Positions 62,296 through 64,000 of a DNA stretch of 64,000 nt are shown here, one piece after another; the first letter of the stretch is position 1; each line of letters opens with the position of its first letter. The DNA comes from Rheinheimera sediminis (lineage in GTDB: Bacteria > Pseudomonadota > Gammaproteobacteria > Enterobacterales > Alteromonadaceae), in assembly GCF_004005375.1 (NCBI RefSeq), contig NZ_RZUF01000018.1, positions 1-64,000 on the forward strand, written 5' to 3'. The position numbers and the translations under genes are program-made. A model generated the notes under the pieces. That model was not told the DNA's origin, did not search any database, and worked only from the letters and a program-made list of their open reading frames with translations.

Positions 62296-64000
62296 ATGTC
62301 TGCGATGTTTTTTACACCCAGCTTTCGCCCTTCCCGCTTAGCCCTGGCTGTTGCTGTAGCTGCTACAGGCTTTACCAGCATTACTGTTGCTGAAGAAGCA
62401 ACCGAAAAAAAATCTGTGATGCCAACTATGGAAGTAGTGAAAGTAGTAGGTCAGAAACAAGACCATCGTTTTGAAGCAACAGGTTCAGTCAATCTGGTGG
62501 AACTGGAACAGATTCAGCGGGTTCAACCTTTGTCGACAGAAGACGTATTACGCCGTATCCCTGGTATTAACATCAAAAGTGAAGAAGAAACTTCAGTAGT
62601 TGCTAACTTTGGCATCCGTGGTTTATCCGCCGGTGAGTCTAAATCTTTATTACTCGAAGACGGTGTGCCAGTAGCGCCAGGGTTATTTATAGGTAACGAA
62701 CGCTACTTTAACCCTCGTATCCAGCGAGTTGAGCGGGTTGAAGTACTAAAAGGTTCGTCATCATTACGTTATGGCCCTTCTACCATAGGCGGCGTAGTGA
62801 ACTATCAAACCAAAACACCAGATGATGGCGTTGAGCTATCGGCTCGTGCCGGTTCTTTTAATATGCAAGAAGTAGGCATTGAAGCCGGTAATAAAAATGC
62901 TGCTGGCGACGCCTTTGCCGGTATTGTCGCAACCCATGCAACCAGCGATGGTTTTATGGATAAAGATTACAGCATGAATGATGTAATGGCTAAAGCCGGT
63001 GTTGAGTTTGCCAACAAGCAGAAATTAGGTGTCAAACTGTCTTGGTACGAAAATGACGTCAACATGTCATACCGTGGTTTATTGTTAAACGATTACAAAG
63101 CCGGCGCTGATTACAACCCTGCCCCGGACGACGATTTCCTGGCCGATCGCGTTGCCTTTGATGTCAACCACGAATGGCAACTCAATGATAGCGCCACTTT
63201 AAAAACACTAGTGTACTGGAGTGACGTCACTCGTGATTACTGGCGTTATGCTGTGGATAATAATGCATCTGTAGCTGCAGGACGCTGGGTATACACCGAT
63301 GCGCTTACGGGCAATAACAGATCCTTTGAACGTGCTGGTGCTGAAAGCCGTTTAACGCTTGACCAACCTGTCTTTGGTCTCGAAGCCAGTACAGAATTTG
63401 GTTTACGCTTGATGCGTGAAAAATCAAATGACTTACGTATTACAACAACCCGCGCAGCGGATCGCACCGGTACTATAGCCGGCCACTTACAGGATAGTGC
63501 CGACAGCCTTGCTGGCTATGTACAAAGTCGTATTGTACTGAGTGACAAGTTAGCACTTACACCAGGCCTGCGTATTGAATCTTATGAGCAAGAACGCTTA
63601 AATCTGCGAAACAACGCCCTTACTGAAACCTCAAACACTGAATATTTACCAGGTGTTGGTTTAACTTATGAATTAACTGATGCTGCGCAACTTTATGCTG
63701 GCGTTTACCGTGCATTTTCGCCAGCATCTAATGCAGTCGCTTTAGATGGTCTGTCGGATCAGCCTTTAGATGGCGAACGCTCAGTGAATTATGAAGCGGG
63801 TATCCGTGGCGTTTCAGGCAATACCAGCTACGAAGTCGCTGCTTTTGTCATGGATTTTAGCAATCAGGTTGTCAGCGGTAACAGTAACGCGGGTCTGGCG
63901 ACAGCAAATGCTGGCGAAACCAGCCATTATGGAATGGAGTTTAGTGTAAGACAGCCGCTAATGGCCGGTTTAAACCTAGACGCTAATGCCACCTGGATAC
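62296..64000 (+). CDS. TonB-dependent receptor (partial, runs off the window)
   Basis: At least 568 codons with no stop before the window end. AAGGAA precedes the ATG. Signal peptide (LALAVAVAATGFTSITVAEE), TonB-box-like MEVVKVVG, and a plug domain (STEDVLRRIPGINIKSEEE, NFGIRGLSAGESKSLLLEDG, RVERVEVLKGSSSLRYGPST). The barrel begins around residue 170. The plug style is FecA-like, suggesting uptake of an iron complex, in line with the Fur-like site, but the ligand cannot be read from sequence. Confidence 0.92.
   Translation, partial: MSAMFFTPSFRPSRLALAVAVAATGFTSITVAEEATEKKSVMPTMEVVKVVGQKQDHRFEATGSVNLVELEQIQRVQPLSTEDVLRRIPGINIKSEEETSVVANFGIRGLSAGESKSLLLEDGVPVAPGLFIGNERYFNPRIQRVERVEVLKGSSSLRYGPSTIGGVVNYQTKTPDDGVELSARAGSFNMQEVGIEAGNKNAAGDAFAGIVATHATSDGFMDKDYSMNDVMAKAGVEFANKQKLGVKLSWYENDVNMSYRGLLLNDYKAGADYNPAPDDDFLADRVAFDVNHEWQLNDSATLKTLVYWSDVTRDYWRYAVDNNASVAAGRWVYTDALTGNNRSFERAGAESRLTLDQPVFGLEASTEFGLRLMREKSNDLRITTTRAADRTGTIAGHLQDSADSLAGYVQSRIVLSDKLALTPGLRIESYEQERLNLRNNALTETSNTEYLPGVGLTYELTDAAQLYAGVYRAFSPASNAVALDGLSDQPLDGERSVNYEAGIRGVSGNTSYEVAAFVMDFSNQVVSGNSNAGLATANAGETSHYGMEFSVRQPLMAGLNLDANATWI

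Noticed and set aside
1-64000. CRISPR array or rRNA operon
   Set aside because: No regularly spaced repeats and no rRNA-like sequence seen.

Overview
The window looks like chromosomal DNA of a marine or freshwater gammaproteobacterium near the Alteromonadales/Chromatiaceae (Rheinheimera-like). This is inferred from three things: a polar-flagellum flg cluster carrying the Vibrio-type H-ring genes flgP and flgT, the mutH-rppH-ptsP-lgt-thyA order, and the flagellar sigma-54/sigma-28 promoter style. No taxonomic search was possible.

Region 1 (1-21.7 kb) is a flagellar cluster. Three tandem flagellin genes and a glycosyltransferase precede flgL, flgK, flgJ, flgI, flgH, flgG, flgF, flgE, flgD, flgC, flgB, cheR and cheV, all on the minus strand. 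flgA-flgM-flgN run on the plus strand, followed by flgP (minus) and flgT (plus). I can read sigma-54-type (-24/-12) sites before flgB, flgF, flgA, flgT and flgP, and sigma-28-type sites before two flagellins and flgM. A small unknown secreted-protein gene interrupts the flg series between flgE and flgF.

Region 2 (21.7-31.2 kb) starts at a tRNA-Arg(CCU) and is the most unusual part. A chaperone-usher-like cluster (pilin-like protein, second pilin-like protein, chaperone, usher with regulatory-like domains and a C-terminal SPOR-like segment, SPOR lipoprotein) sits next to an operon of three FlgO-family paralogues. The pilin gene has a sigma-28-type promoter whose -35 and -10 match those of a flagellin gene in this window. 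The FlgO operon has a sigma-54-type promoter. The SPOR lipoprotein and the largest FlgO-family protein share an N-terminal helical motif. I read this as a candidate flagellum-co-regulated surface or envelope system.

Region 3 (31.2-57.4 kb) is mostly housekeeping and accessory metabolism. It holds thyA, lgt, ptsP, rppH and mutH (DnaA-box-like sites between the last two), dbpA, a thioesterase, a desaturase/ferredoxin-reductase pair and tpx. It also has a periplasmic-protein/outer-membrane-protein pair, LysE, a secreted ATP-dependent DNA ligase, a DUF3422 protein, a TorT-like protein, upp, mtfA, a SlyD-like isomerase, a solute-binding-like protein and a large class A PBP-like protein.

Region 4 (57.4-64 kb) has a three-gene set (PstS-like protein, outer-membrane barrel, membrane GGDEF-EAL protein). 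After a repeat-bearing spacer with a possible gene remnant comes a TonB-dependent receptor with a Fur-like promoter, cut by the window end. Small extragenic palindromes recur through regions 3 and 4.
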